The position numbers and the translations under genes were made by a program. 64,000 nucleotides of DNA from Oscarella lobularis (lineage: Eukaryota > Porifera > Homoscleromorpha > Homosclerophorida > Oscarellidae): positions 1,612,001-1,676,000 of the forward strand of contig NC_089176.1 in the NCBI RefSeq assembly GCF_947507565.1, given 5' to 3'. The notes under the pieces are model-generated. The model had not been told where the DNA came from. It did no database searches and saw nothing but the letters and a program-made list of their open reading frames with translations. Below, piece by piece: positions 52,651-63,538 of the stretch (within the stretch, counting starts at the first letter, position 1; every line of letters begins with the position of its first letter).

Positions 52651-53790
52651 ATATCAGTATTTTCCCGGTTGACAGCGATACGGGGCTTCCTGTTCTCTCA
52701 GCGTCTGTATCTGTTATTATCGTCAGTTCTGAAAGCTTGAACCCATTGATCACTGGCGAGGCGGTCAATTCGGTTCTAGGCATGGCAGCGGTAAAAATTC
52801 CGTTTGAGACCTCTTTTCTACTCGTCGTTCAAGCCCCAAGCTATTCTACAGTTTCAAGACCTTACTATTCGTACTGCTCTACAGGTAGTCCGAAATGCCT
52901 ATCTTTTACCTCAAATCTTACTCTTTTTATAGGACATTCTATTTTTATTTCTTTGAAGCGACGACTGGAGTTGCATTCAATTTCGCACGACCCATTGTCT
53001 TCGTTTTCTCTTGCGTTAACAGAATTCTCGCTGCCTCTCGCCATTCACTTTCCGCCTGACGCTCTAGATGTCCCGACAGGAACGTCTTTGGTGATCAGCT
53101 TAAATGTCATCGATCCGTTCGACGGCGTAACGCTTGCTCCCCAACTTTTTGCCGAAAGATTGCTCACAGACGAACGCACGTATCTCGACAGTTTGGCACT
53201 GAGTGACATAGTAATTACAAACGCCGAGACGAATGAAACAGTCACTCTGAAGCGATCTGTGGAGCTTGTTTTTCAGCTCAACGACACAGCAAATGTAACG
53301 GACGGCGACTTAATTCCCGCGTGGTCGTTCAACGAGGAACGCGGCATTTGGATAGAGGAAGGTTTCGGCGTCGTTTCATTGTCTCCGAGAGGCGATTTCT
53401 CATGGAGTTTCAATGCAAGTCACTTGAGCTGGTGGAATTGCGATAGACCGTGGACAGATAAGAACTGTATCCACGTTTACGTGGGTCATATTCAGAATGG
53501 AGACGCTGCTCCATCGCCGCTCTCTGGCGCTTTGGTCAGCGTTGACGGACACTCTTACAATTACTACGCAGATACTCCGACGGCGCCGACGGGCGAAACG
53601 TGCTTGGAAGCGAAGAGAGGAGAGCTGAGCGCGATTCGGGTGATTCATTCCTTGTTTGATTACGAAAGCGACGAAGTGCTTGTGTACGGTTCACCGTCTT
53701 CGTCCGTTTGTGCGCTGAACAATTCGCTTCTCTGGACTCCAAACTTAGCTGGTGTTGTTGGTGGTGAATGCAAGGAAGTGAACATACTTT
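52651..53790 (+). CDS. FAM171-like block of the paralogue (exons 52,651-52,884; 52,933-53,790)
   Basis: 234-nt and 858-nt exons with all features of the minus-strand blocks: FETSFLLVVQAPSYST, IHFPPDALDVPTG, IPAWSFNEERGIWIEEGFGV, WWNCDRPWTDKNC and ALVSVDGHSYNYYA. Open across both exons. The second exon is six nt longer than the 852-nt norm (extra codons in CALNNSLLW and VVGGEC). Part of a gene that is broken elsewhere, so its present function is doubtful. Confidence 0.65.
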
Positions 53791-53838
53791 GTAAGAATGA
53801 GTTTGCTTTGGTTGCTTATTGAACTTCTCTTTGTTTAG

Positions 53839-54030
53839 TTGCCGATTGTGGGCTGTTGACTGCTCCTGAATATGGATTTGTTGATCATCTGAAGACGGTG
53901 TCCGTCTATGGTTCTGTGATTTTTACGGCTACGGCAGAATTTTCATGTCAGCGGGGTTTTGCTCTTTCTGGCGAAAGTGAACTTTTATGTCTCGAAACAG
54001 GACTATGGTCTAGTCCGATTCCGGAATGTC
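53839..54030 (+). CDS. Sushi exon after the FAM171 block
   Basis: 192 nt, equivalent to 13,536-13,727 in the minus-strand gene: ADCGLLTAPEYGFVDH, SGESELLCLETGLWSS, PECR. Open with all four cysteines. The position after FAM171 is conserved between the paralogues. Confidence 0.6.
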
Positions 54031-54094
54031 GTAAGTGGACCGCAGATTACTTCAACTTTGGTCGGTTTACTTTTTTGTCTTCTTTTTTTCACAG

Positions 54095-55095
54095 AGCCAA
54101 TTGCGACTCCTGGAGTACCAACTACGGTTGAGCCATCGATACCTGGAAGACCGACGACAGCTGAGCCAACGACTTCAGGACCGACTACACCAGAAGCGAC
54201 GACAGAGGAGCCAGCATCAGAAGGTGTACTAAAAATATATGTTTAAGTATCTGCCACTTATACTTGCACGTTTAGAGTCTGGATCAGTATCTGGATCTGG
54301 ATATTTTCCAACATCTGATGAGCCAACGACTCCGAGGCCGACAACACCAGAAGCAACCACTGAAGAGCCTACTACGCCAGAAGCAACGACATTTGGTCCA
54401 ACTGCTGAGGAACCAACGACTCCAAGTACTTTTCTCTATTCGTTTTATGCATGTTGCAATTTCTTTACTTCATTATTTCAGTATCTGGATCAAAATCAGG
54501 ATCTGGATTTTCTCCGACATCTGAGGTGCCAACGACTCCGGAACCGACAAAACCAGAAGCAACCACCGAAGAACCGACTACACGAGAAGCAACAACAGAA
54601 ATAAAGAAGTGCTATTCGATGCCATGCCAGAATTCAGGAACCTGTATAGAAGAACGCTATGGTTACACATGTGATTGTGTAGCTGGCTTCACTGGAGTTC
54701 ACTGCGAAACAGGTACTTGTTTGTCTTTTTCTTGTCTTTATTTATTGCATCCTAATTAGTGTTGATTATAATTTATATCGTCTTTTTATTTTTGGATTGC
54801 GTTTTCTGTTACAGAAATTAAGGAGTGTCTTTCAATGCCATGCCAGAATTCAGGAACCTGTGTAGAAGGAATCAACGGATACACATGTGATTGCGTAGCT
54901 GGTTTTACTGGAATTTATATCGAAATAGGTACTATCCTGGCTTGTTTAATGTACGGATAATGAGACTTTTTGTCTAGATTTTTTGGAATGCTCGTCTATA
55001 TAGGCCTTGCCAAAACGGTGGTTCGTGTAGAGATGGTATCAACGGTTATGCGTGCGAGTGCGTGCCCGGCTATACGGGTGCCGTTTGCGAAACAC
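54095..55095 (+). pseudogene. Linker exons and three EGFs of the paralogue
   Basis: Exons 54,095-54,223 and 54,276-54,425 are Thr/Pro/Glu-rich linkers. Exon 54,482-54,712 is a linker plus EGF ([16 protein letters not shown]). Exon 54,815-54,928 is an EGF whose sixth Cys has become Ile (GIYIEIG instead of GVHCETG). Exon 54,978-55,095 is 118 instead of 114 nt: a stop and frameshift at about 55,001 separate LECSSI from [10 protein letters not shown]. Compare 68 to 157 intact EGFs in the corresponding part of the minus-strand gene. Confidence 0.65.
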
Positions 55096-55143
55096 GTACG
55101 CCTATAGTATGCACCTTTTGTTTGATTTATTTTTCTCTTACAG

Positions 55144-55558
55144 TTATTCTCTGTCCTATTCTTTCGGCTGTTGAACAATTAACTGTTTCAACTGCAGATC
55201 ACAATATCGGAACATTGGCACGCTTGAGTTGTATCCCTGGATTCACTATAAATGGAATCGACGTTCTTTACTGTAATGAAGACGGCGAATGGTCGAGCTC
55301 TATTCCATACTGTGATCGTAAGTGTTTGAGTAGAGCATGTGGTTTTTTTTGTAATTTTTTGTCTTCTCTAAGGAATTCATTGCCGGCCCCTTGAGGAAAT
55401 CGAAAACGGGGTGCTATCGAGTAGCGCGACTTGGTTCGAAACTGCTGTTCGTTTTTCCTGTGATAACGAATATCACATTTTTGGAGCGTCTTCATTAGTT
55501 TGCGCTTCAAACGGACGGTGGAATGGCGTTGAACCAGAATGCCGTCTTCCTAATGGAG
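55144..55558 (+). CDS. Sushi pair before the SRCRs (55,144-55,317; 55,373-55,558)
   Basis: 174-nt and 186-nt exons, the same sizes as 1,285-1,458 and 1,044-1,229. First: [31 protein letters not shown]. Second: [33 protein letters not shown]. Both frames are open. Confidence 0.62.
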
Positions 55559-55616
55559 GTACAAAAGAAGCGTTGTTGAGCTTTCCGTTCTAACCTTTCG
55601 GTTTATTATTGAATAG

Positions 55617-55922
55617 TTCTTCGTCTTGTCGACGGGTTGACGGCGTATGAAGGTCGCGTTGAGATTTATTTCAATGGCGAGTAGGGAACAGTGTGCGACG
55701 ATTCCTGGTCGATTGTGGACGCCAACGTCGTCTGTCGTCAGCTATTTAATACGACAGCCATTGCACATCGATCGCGCGCCTTCTTCGGTCAAGGTGTTGG
55801 TCGAATTTGGCTCGACGACGTCGGTTGCTCGCGATTGGAAACTCAGCTGGATCATTGTTTTCATTCTGGATTAGGCGTGCACAATTGTGGCCATTACGAA
55901 GATGCGGGAGTCTCTTGCTTCA
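55617..55922 (+). pseudogene. SRCR domain 1 of the paralogue, nonsense mutated
   Basis: 306 nt. In frame [19 protein letters not shown] is followed by TAG (55,682-55,684) where the minus-strand gene has TGG (Trp of EWGTV). The rest ([18 protein letters not shown] to HYEDAGVSC) is well preserved. Confidence 0.78.
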
Positions 55923-56030
55923 GTAAGTGTTCTTATAAGTAGTGCATGTATCTGCATGGCAGCTTTTGAAACTATGCACATGAAATGAATGCACATACCG
56001 GTGTGGCTCTTAATTTTGTTTTACTTGTAG

Positions 56031-56348
56031 GCAGTCGTCCGGATGTTAGACTTGTTGGCGGCGCTGATTCCGACGAGGGTCGCGTGGAAGTGAACGTGAA
56101 CGGCGTGTGGGGAACTGTTTGCAACGATTATTAGGACTTGAACGACGCTCACGTTGTCTGTCGCCAATTGGGGTTGGGAGCCGCTGTCGAGCGTTCGTGT
56201 TGCGCACGCTTCGGCTGAGGCAGCGGCCCAATTTGGCTTGACAGCGTCGGCTGCAGCGGAACGGAGGAGAGCTTTGATCAGTGTAGATCAAACGGTTGGG
56301 GAATTCACGATTGTACTCATTTTGAAGATGCCGGAATCGTTTGCCAGG
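56031..56348 (+). pseudogene. SRCR domain 2 of the paralogue, two nonsense codons
   Basis: 318 nt. TAG at 56,132-56,134 replaces the Trp of DYWDLND and TGA at 56,216-56,218 replaces the Arg of RFDRGSGP. The remaining residues match the minus-strand SRCR closely. Confidence 0.8.
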
Positions 56349-56397
56349 GTAAGAGATTCTTCTCGTTTTCTTTCCCTTTTTCGGATTTGCTTTTCAG

Positions 56398-56562
56398 GAA
56401 ATAAGTGTCCAGATTTGGGTTCTATTGAAAACGGGGCTCGATCGACTAGCTCACGTTCGTTTGGTACAGTTGTAGCTTTTTCCTGCGATGAAGGGTATCG
56501 ACTCATCGGAGAACAGTGCCGTACGGACAGAACTTGGAGCGAAAATTTGCCTTTCTGCGAGG
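56398..56562 (+). CDS. Sushi exon after the SRCR pair
   Basis: 165 nt: [49 protein letters not shown]. Full counterpart of the truncated sushi at 1-102. Confidence 0.62.
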
Positions 56563-56612
56563 GTTACTGCACTAATTTCTCTTTTTTCCTGCTTCGCATC
56601 TTTTCTTTTTAG

Positions 56613-56726
56613 ATATAAACGAGTGTGAAGACTCTCCGTGCCGAAACAGCGGAACGTGCTCTAACTTATCTGGAAGTTTTTCATGCTTGTGCACAGCATT
56701 CTACGTAGGCTCTCTTTGCGACGAAG
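56613..56726 (+). CDS. EGF exon before NIDO
   Basis: 114 nt cbEGF-like exon: DINECEDSPCRNSGTCS, then C-L-C and a final LCDEG. All six cysteines present. It links the sushi to the NIDO region. Confidence 0.62.
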
Positions 56727-56781
56727 GTACATAGTGATACATGGAATTATCTGTTTCTTACCGCATTTTCTGTTTTGGCAG

Positions 56782-57425
56782 ATGCTGGTTCTTTGTACCC
56801 GTACGGCTTCAGTCAAGGAGATCGCGATATGCCGCACTTTGACGACGGCGCATCGGAACCGATTTGGCTGCCCAACTGCTTTCCCTTTGGCAGTCGGAAG
56901 CACCGCACAGCTTACGTAATATTAGCGCCGTGTGCATTCTTGTCTATGGACCTACGCTTTGTTTTTCTGACAGATTTCCACCAATGGGCTGGTATCGTTC
57001 GATCATCCGTACACCAATTTTGCTCCTCGCGTTTTTCCCGGCAATACCTTTGCGTCGATCATTGCTCCGTTTTGGGGCGACGTCGACATTCGCAGGGACG
57101 GCGAAATTTTCTATCATGTTTACGACGACCCTTCGTCGCCGTTCATCGAACGAGCTCGCATTGAACTAACGGAATTTCTTGGAACCGAATTTCAACCAAC
57201 GTGGGTTCTCATCGTCACGTGGGGACAGAGTTCCCAACTATCCAGAGGGGTCTTTTCTCTTCCAAAACAGATTAAGCAATAAGATTAAGAAGAGGAAATC
57301 ATAATTTGAAAAGTTTTATAGCACCGTCTTAGCGAAACACGTTTCAAGTCGTCATTGCTACGGACGAATTTCACTTGTACGCTCTCTTCAACTAGCCTCC
57401 CGGGGGACTACAATGGGCCGGTCGC
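56782..57425 (+). pseudogene. NIDO domain, frameshifted
   Basis: Starts LYPYGFSQGDRDMPHFDDGA, then WLPNCFPFGSRKHRTAYV, the usual opening of a nidogen-type NIDO domain. The frame must change near 56,920 and 56,990 to reach FDHPYTNFAPRVFPGNTFAS and IIAPFWGDVDIRRDGEIFYH, and again near 57,220 to reach RVPNYPEGSFLFQN. After a likely intron (acceptor near 57,332) the domain ends TFQVVIATDEFHLYALFN, followed by TAG (57,393-57,395) before PPGGLQWAGRYF. NIDO domains occur in nidogen, alpha-tectorin and mucin-4-type proteins, next to AMOP and VWD in the last. Confidence 0.75.
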
Positions 57426-58035
57426 TATTTTCCGCGCGGTGTTGTCTGATACATGACGGATGACTCCCGCCTAGTCCACAATCACTACCTCGCCGGCAGC
57501 GACTTTATCGTTGCTCTAGCCGACGTCCAACAGGTTTCAAACGTCGCTAGACGTGGCCGCTATCTAGCTCGTCTTTCATCGTCTCGCAACCCCTGCATCG
57601 CGGAAACGCAGTGCATACAGTGGTACAGAAATGACATCGCTCAAGAGGGCTTTTTTCCATCGTGGACCCGATTCTCCGTTCCCTGTCCTTGCACATTTAA
57701 CCAGGCGCCGCTATCTGGACGCTACGGGTTTTATTCGTCGACGTCCACGTCAGTCTGTTTTGTGGCAATATTTCCCGGTTGGCAAGGCGAGCAGACGAAG
57801 TGCTGTTACTCGCGTCCGTTTTCCTTCTTCGGCTTCTTCGGCTTCTTTTTCTTCGGAGGGTCTTTGCTCTTAGGCCCTCCGTCGGGCGGCGCCGCTCATC
57901 GCTATCATCCGTGGAGAAACGGATTAGAACACTGGAGGTCTGACCTTCTGCCGCATCAATACTGCTGCGTCGATTCGAATCTCTGTCATCTCTACTATGC
58001 CCGACGTCCTTCTATTGACTGCTCGCGTTTCGTGC
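57426..58035 (+). CDS. AMOP domain
   Basis: Open from 57,453: CIQWYRND, VPCPCTFNQAPLSGRYGF, CFVAIFPGWQGEQTKCCY, AAHRYHPWRNGLEHWRSDLL and PHQYCCVDSNLCHLYYARRP. The CPCT..QA, CCY, HYHP-like and YCCVDS..C signatures define the adhesion-associated AMOP domain. A TGA at 57,447-57,449 lies just upstream of the open segment. Immediately followed by VWD, as in MUC4/SUSD2-like proteins. Confidence 0.75.
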
Positions 58036-58975
58036 CGCTGTTTTTTACTACCGGTCGCGGCGATCCGCACGTTGCGACGCTCGACGGTCGCGACTACACT
58101 TTCAACGGTCTCGGCGAGTACATGATCTTCAAATCTGCGGATGAAAGTTTTGTGTTTCAAGGACGTACTCAGTTAGTCAACGGATCGACGGCGACGGTGT
58201 TTTCCGCTTTCGTTGCTGGAGCGTTTGAGCCGTCAGTCAGTTACGTCTCGTCGTCTTTCGATTCGACCGTTGTTTACGTCGAATTGGCCGGAAACAGTTC
58301 GGTTCGAGTTTGGGTTTGCTGCTACGAAGCTGCGAATTCGTCGCTGACTGATTCTCTCCCTAGTTTTGGATGGCTTTGGCGTGAAATAACTTCCGACGTT
58401 TTAGACTTAATTGTCAACGAAGAGTCACTTCCACTTCGAAATGCTGTGTTGTCGCTAAAGGAGAACGGCACTGTCGAACTTTCCTTTGCATCTGGAATAA
58501 CTGTGGAAGTTCAACCGCAAAACGGACTTCTCACGTTCATTTTTTCGGCACCGGAACAGTTTAAAGGAGCGACAAGCGGTCTTATAGGGCGATGGGACTA
58601 CCGGTAACGTAACCAACGATTTCGTCAGTCGTTCCGGAGTAGAAATTTCGATAAATTCTACTGATCGAGAAATTCACAACCAATTTGGCCAAACACGTGT
58701 GCGCGTTTCTCTGAATATCTTCCTCTTAGGGCAAGTGTTGCAAGAAGAGTCGCTCTTCTATTACAAAACAGGTGAAAACGTATCAACGTTCTCGTTTCCA
58801 GATCACATACCTGTGTTCGCCGACGAACTATTGGAGCAGGCAACGCCAGAGCAACGAGCGATTTGCAACGATGATCCGTCGTGTCTCTTTGACCTTCTCG
58901 AGACCAATGATCCTTCTATTGCCTTGGGAACGCTAGAGACGGCGCAGACTGTCGCCGCAGCAACGGCATCTATGA
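58036..58975 (+). pseudogene. VWD domain with frameshift near its end
   Basis: GRGDPHVATLDGRDYTFNGL is the classic VWD opening (GDPH..T.DG..Y.FNG.GEY). The open frame runs to GLIGRWDYR, then one extra base near 58,602 shifts the frame; the continuation GNVTNDFVSRSGVEISINST is the expected WN.....DF...G end. After this QFGQT and EESLFYYKTGENVSTF correspond to the extended post-VWD region of MUC4-like proteins; a small intron (about 58,700-58,731) is possible there. The exon ends about 58,975. Confidence 0.72.
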
Positions 58976-59032
58976 GTAAGACTCTATAGCAAAAAAGTAC
59001 GTCGAGAAATTCTGAATATTTTGCTTCTGTAG

Positions 59033-59410
59033 ATAATCGACCTCCAGAAATGACTGGCAGTGACACTTTTCGTGCAAGTCTTGGAGTGGCGTCTTTCTAC
59101 AATTTCTCCGTTTTTGATAACGATTCTTATTCGGTTAGGGTAGAAGGATCGAACCCTCCGTCGGGTGACTATTCCCTAAACGAGATCGAGGAAGGTTTAT
59201 TTCTTTTGACGTGGACGCCATCGTCAATCGGTTCAGTCAATTTCGTTTTTGTGGCAAATGATTCGAATGGCGCCGAAAGTCAACTTGAACCGTTGACGAG
59301 ACTTTGCGCCGGTGCTCTCTCCAAGGGGGCTACATGTGAGGAAAGTGAAAGCGACGGTGGCGAGGCGAAATTTGTGCTTGAAGTCTGCAATTGCGGCGTT
59401 GGTGCGCAAT
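59033..59410 (+). CDS. Putative beta-sandwich (cadherin/Ig-like) region after VWD
   Basis: Reads RPPEMTGSDTFRASLGVASF, FSVFDNDSYSVRV, SGDYSLNEIEEGLFLLTWTP, VNFVFVANDSNGAES, ending in CNC. The alternating hydrophobic pattern, and the ...FLLTWTP...FVFVA.DSNGA ending, resemble the Ig-like region that follows VWD in MUC4/SUSD2-like proteins. Family not securely identified. Confidence 0.5.
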
Positions 59411-59452
59411 CATCTCTCTTGTTTATTATTAGTTTAGATACTTTCTTTTCAG

Positions 59453-61183
59453 GCTGGGAAGGTCCACTTTGTGACAACGACGAAGACGGCTGCGTAGATG
59501 CTGGCTGTCCTGACGGCACCAATTGCACGGATGTACCTGCTCCAGGGGTCGGTGCCAACTGCAGTGAATGTCCTCTTGGCACGGAACTAATCGAAGGAAA
59601 ATGTGAAGGTCAGTCTGCTGCTGCTGCCGACTGAGAACGACATACCTAGCTAGCAATGATTACAGATTTAAACGAGTGCGAGTCGAATTCGAGCTTGTCT
59701 AATTGCACACAGATATGCGTGGACGATACCCCGTTTTTTCATTGCGAGTGCCACGGCGGGTTTCAATTAGATTCCGACGGCCGCACGTGCACAGGTACAG
59801 ACTTTTTTGGTACGATAATAAGTGGCCACTTTAATTAATTTCTGCGTGGCAGACATCGACGAGTGCACCCAATCTTCGCCTTGTCATCAAATTTGTCTAA
59901 ATACAGACGGTTCTTTTGAATGTCAGTGCAATCCAGGATTTATATTGGAGTCAAACAACGTGACGTGTCGTCGTGAGTCTACTTTCAATTGGGCAATCTT
60001 TCGTAATTTATACCGGATTTTTAGCATCTCTCAATTGCACGGCAGGAAATCTTTGCGAGCAAATCTGCGTCAAAAATACAACGACCGGCGATGAAGATTG
60101 CGCTTGCTGGCAAGGATATACACTCGACTCAAACAATCAAACGTGTTCCGGTTGGTGAAAGTTCTTGTACGAATCAAATTCTTACCTATTACATGCATGT
60201 ACTCTTGTACGAATTTAGATGTTGACGAGTGTAGTCTTGATACTGACAACTGCCAGCAATTGTGCACTAATGTTATAGGCAGTTATCGCTGCGATTGCCA
60301 AAGTGGATTTAATCTGGTCGGCGATTCGACGTGCGAAGGTAACTTTATGAACAGGCGTTGCTTCTTGAGTAACGTTATCGAACTTGTTTAAGACGTGAAC
60401 GAATGCTTGAATTCAAGCACGTGTCGTTTCGACGGCGAACTTTGTGTAAACTTTCCGGGCGGATTTAACTGTTCGTGTCCTTTTGGCACTGACGTCATCA
60501 TCAAAACTTGCACAGGTTTAAACGTTATAGGAGAAAATATTGTTCTTTGCGAACCTCCTTTTTCAATTTAGCAATTGACGATTGCGAGTCGACTCCGCGT
60601 CTGAATGGAGCAGAATGTCGAGACGGAATTGGTGAATTCTATTGTGTCTGTCCTTCTGGATTCTTCGGAGATCGGTGTGAAAGCGGTTAGCAAGTGCATT
60701 GGCAAGATTCTGTGTGTTTACGTTTTTTCTGGTCCACGTCAGAGGTAGACGAATGCGCGTCGAATCCGTGCGTTAACAACGGAACGTGTCACGATGGGCG
60801 CGGAGACTTCTCATGTGATTGTATACCAGGCTATGAAGGAAAAACGTGCGCCGACGGTGAGAATTTCTGTTTGGTTTTAGGAGATTTTAAAGCCGTTTTA
60901 GAGATAAACGAGTGCGAGCGCGATCCTTGCTTGAACGGTGGAGTTTGCGCAGACAAATTTTTGGCCTTTGTCTGTAATTGCAGTGACGGCTTTGAAGGAG
61001 AACGCTGCGAAACAAGTATGCAATGCCTAATACTCTTATTAAATCTCTTTCTTATATGAACCTCGCTAGATATAAACGAATGCGTCAGTCAGCCTTGTCA
61101 CAACAACGGATCTTGTATTGACAGAATAGCTTCATATCGCTGTGTTTGCCTTGAGAGATTTACCGGATCTTTATGTGAAGGAG
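59453..61183 (+). CDS. Ten EGF exons of the paralogue
   Basis: Exons 59,453-59,608; 59,666-59,794; 59,853-59,972; 60,025-60,150; 60,219-60,338; 60,393-60,515; 60,572-60,685; 60,743-60,856; 60,902-61,015; 61,070-61,183. The first is a laminin-like EGF fragment (WEGPLCDND, then [13 protein letters not shown]). Exons two to six are complement C1r/fibulin-type cbEGFs (C.Q.C.N..GS..C.C..GF). Exons seven to ten are Notch-type cbEGFs of 114 nt. Exon 60,572 has lost its second Cys (STPRLNG for the usual PCLNG). Frames are otherwise open. Confidence 0.65.
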
Positions 61184-61525
61184 GTAAGTTAGATACGGAA
61201 GCCGTGTTTATTTGAAACTAGATAATGATGGCCTGCTGTAAGCCATCATGTGATCCCCGAACACCCTCAGTACAGCAGTCCAGCACATGCCTGTCTTGAC
61301 TGTTAGTGTAAGATGCTCTCTCTATCTGGAAATGGGACACCTGTTGGCTATACCTCAGAGACACAGATTTCAGGTGTTCCATTCAGATATCAAATGAGCG
61401 AAATCGTATACAGTGCCGACCATTTTACCTGTCATGTGAATGGGACACTGTAACGCAGCTAAGAGCTACCCTTCCCTGACCCTGTGCTCCCTCGGGTGCA
61501 TGATCGTGTCAATTATCAGCTCGCA

Positions 61526-61573
61526 GTTGGGTTTGCGTGCTGCGAGCAAAGCTCGCAGCACGACAAACCCAAC
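61526..61573. repeat. 48-bp near-perfect palindrome
   Basis: gttgggtttgcgtgctgcga on the left is matched on the right by its complement with a single one-base bulge; loop of three A. No clear flanking duplication. Confidence 0.65.
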
Positions 61574-61862
61574 ATACTCCTTTACTGTATTCCCTCGATG
61601 CCCATGAAAGTTACTAATAAAGCTCACAATGTTATGTGCTCGTTATGTTTAATTAACACAATCCGGGGTTACTATCTACTGTGACGTCACCTTTTCGCTA
61701 GCAATTGCGTTCAAAATACGGGAGAGTATGACATCACAATGAATGTGAAGTCATAAAGGCACCTGTGTGTGTGATTGGTTTAGGAGCGATTGTGACGTCA
61801 GGGTTACCGACGGACAGACAAACACTTTGAGTTTTTGCCCGATCACGTTTGAGAGCCCCTCC

Positions 61863-61903
61863 CACCAGGGCGCGCGCGGGCTTCGCCCGCGCACGCCCTG
61901 GTG
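61863..61903. repeat. 41-bp GC-rich palindrome
   Basis: caccagggcgcgcgcggg and its complement with one mismatch around a ttcg-type loop. A very stable hairpin; no clear flanking duplication. Confidence 0.65.
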
Positions 61904-61933
61904 TTCGGGGAATTATTTTGTCCTGAACGACAG

Positions 61934-61995
61934 AGATTCATTGTCCGTGGCTACCGTCTCCTGCTAATGGAACGAAGTCGACGAATGAGACAGCT
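61934..61995 (+). pseudogene. 5' half of a sushi exon, cut by retrotransposon
   Basis: After an AG at 61,932-61,933 the frame reads EIHCPWLPSPANGTKSTNET, the typical first half of this gene's sushi domains. It then runs directly into the retrotransposon. The second half is at 63,539-63,641. Confidence 0.62.
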
Positions 61996-63538
61996 TTCGG
62001 CCAAGGTTGTTCCCATTTTCAAATCGGGTTCAAGACTTGATCCCAAGAATTTTCGACCGGTATCGTTGCTGCCAATTGTCTCAAAAATTTTGGAACATTT
62101 TGTCTTTCAATCTTTATGTGGCTACTTCGACAAGCACCTTCTTATTCCTGACTGCCAATTTGGCTTTCGAAAATCTCGGTCAACTCAAGATGCGATGGTT
62201 TGTTTGACTCAAGATCTTTTGTCTGGCAAGGACGCAGGTCTTCGCTCGGCGGCTGTCTTTCTTGATGTTAAGAAGGCCTTTGACACAGTCGATCACAGTT
62301 TACTTCTCCGAGGTCTGTCATCGTGTGGAGTGAAGGGAAAGGTCCTGGCATGGCTCTCTTCTTACCTCTTGGATCGTCGACAATTTGTCTCGGTCGGCTC
62401 TACTGCTTCGAACTTGTCGCCAGTTAGGAGAGGAGTGCCTCAAGGTTCAAAATTAGGTCCTCTTTTATTCAATTTCTTCACCCGGAACATCACCTCGGTC
62501 GTCTCTTCTCAATCGTCTCTAATCCTTTACGCAGATGATGCCTGTCTTTATTCCAGCAACGAAACTTTTGAGGGAGCGGTTACTCAACTACAACAAGATA
62601 TTAATAGTGTGACTTCATGGTACTCTGAGAATCTGATGGCTCTCAATGGTCAAAAATCGGCTTTTCTGCTTTTTCCCAAGTTTCGTGATACTGAAGACAC
62701 GTCGATCTATACGGTTTCGGTCAATAATGTCATTCTGTCGCCTTCACCTCACGTGAGATACCTCGGGGTTTTGATTGATAGTCGTCTATCGTGGAAACCG
62801 CAGATGGACAACGTCATTAGGAAGGTTGGCCGAAAAATTGGTGTTCTTTACCGATGTCATCGTCTGTTATCCAACGCAGCTCGACTAGCGTTTGTTCGCT
62901 CAGTCATTCAACCGGACCTTGACTACGGGGCTGCCGTTTGGGCGGACGGATCAGCTGGCGTAATCAGCCGCTTAGCACAGATAGAAAAGAGGTATCTCCG
63001 TTGTCTGGCTGGTTTGCGTTATGACGATTCTACGGCCTCTGTTGGAGGAGTAGCAGCACTTCTCGATTTATTTCGTCTCAATCCAATTCGCACAAGGCAT
63101 GCTACTCAACTAGGAATGTTGAGTTACCGCTGCTTGTGCAACTCCGCCACAGCTTCTGTTCTCGCGGCGAAAATTGAGCGTATTCAGCGCACCGGTGCCG
63201 CCACTCGTCTCAGTGCTTCTGGGGTCAACGTCATCCGACCACGCACCGAGGCACTTCGTCGTTCTCCATTCTTTCGGGCTCAAACTCTATGGAATTCGCT
63301 TCCGGCAATCATAAGAGGGAGTAATGATCCCGCGATCTTTAAATTGGGCCTGAAGAACTATTTCAATCAAAACTCTGTGTACTGATTTAGAGGTTATATA
63401 GTTATAGTTGTAAATATTGTCATTTTTCTCTTTTCTCCTTTTGCTGTCATTCCCCTGTATACGGTTTCCTGGAAGATCGGCCCACGTGCTGAAGGATTTC
63501 CGTATTAAAATAAAACTGTGAACTGAACTGAACTGAAC
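61996..63538 (+). mobile_element. 5'-truncated non-LTR retrotransposon (CR1/L2/Jockey-like group)
   Basis: Starts inside the reverse transcriptase coding region and ends in a short tandem tail, gaactgaactgaactgaac, after an untranslated stretch with taaaataaaa. No LTRs. Truncated 5' end plus repeated 3' tail is the hallmark of target-primed insertion. It lies in the sense orientation inside a sushi exon of the plus-strand pseudogene. I could not define a target-site duplication. Confidence 0.8.
61999..63385 (+). CDS. Reverse transcriptase of the non-LTR element (5'-truncated)
   Basis: Open to the stop at 63,383-63,385. Motifs in order: FRPVSLLPIVSKILEHFV, GFRKSRSTQDA, FLDVKKAFDTVDH (first catalytic Asp), GVPQGSKLGPLLFNFF, ILYADDACLY (YADD catalytic pair), MALNGQKSAFLLF and VRYLGVLIDSRLSW. 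No endonuclease domain remains. The open frame can be extended upstream into host sushi sequence, which is not part of the element. An uninterrupted frame of about 460 codons implies a recent insertion. Group-level assignment is from motif wording; the exact clade is uncertain. Confidence 0.85.

Larger units (their letters stand above)
61184..61933. other. Unassigned DNA between EGF and split sushi, two hairpins
   Basis: Occupies the place of a single intron but is 750 bp, against 50-100 bp elsewhere in this gene, so it probably contains inserted repeat DNA. No coding features. Holds the palindromes at 61,526-61,573 and 61,863-61,903. Confidence 0.5.
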
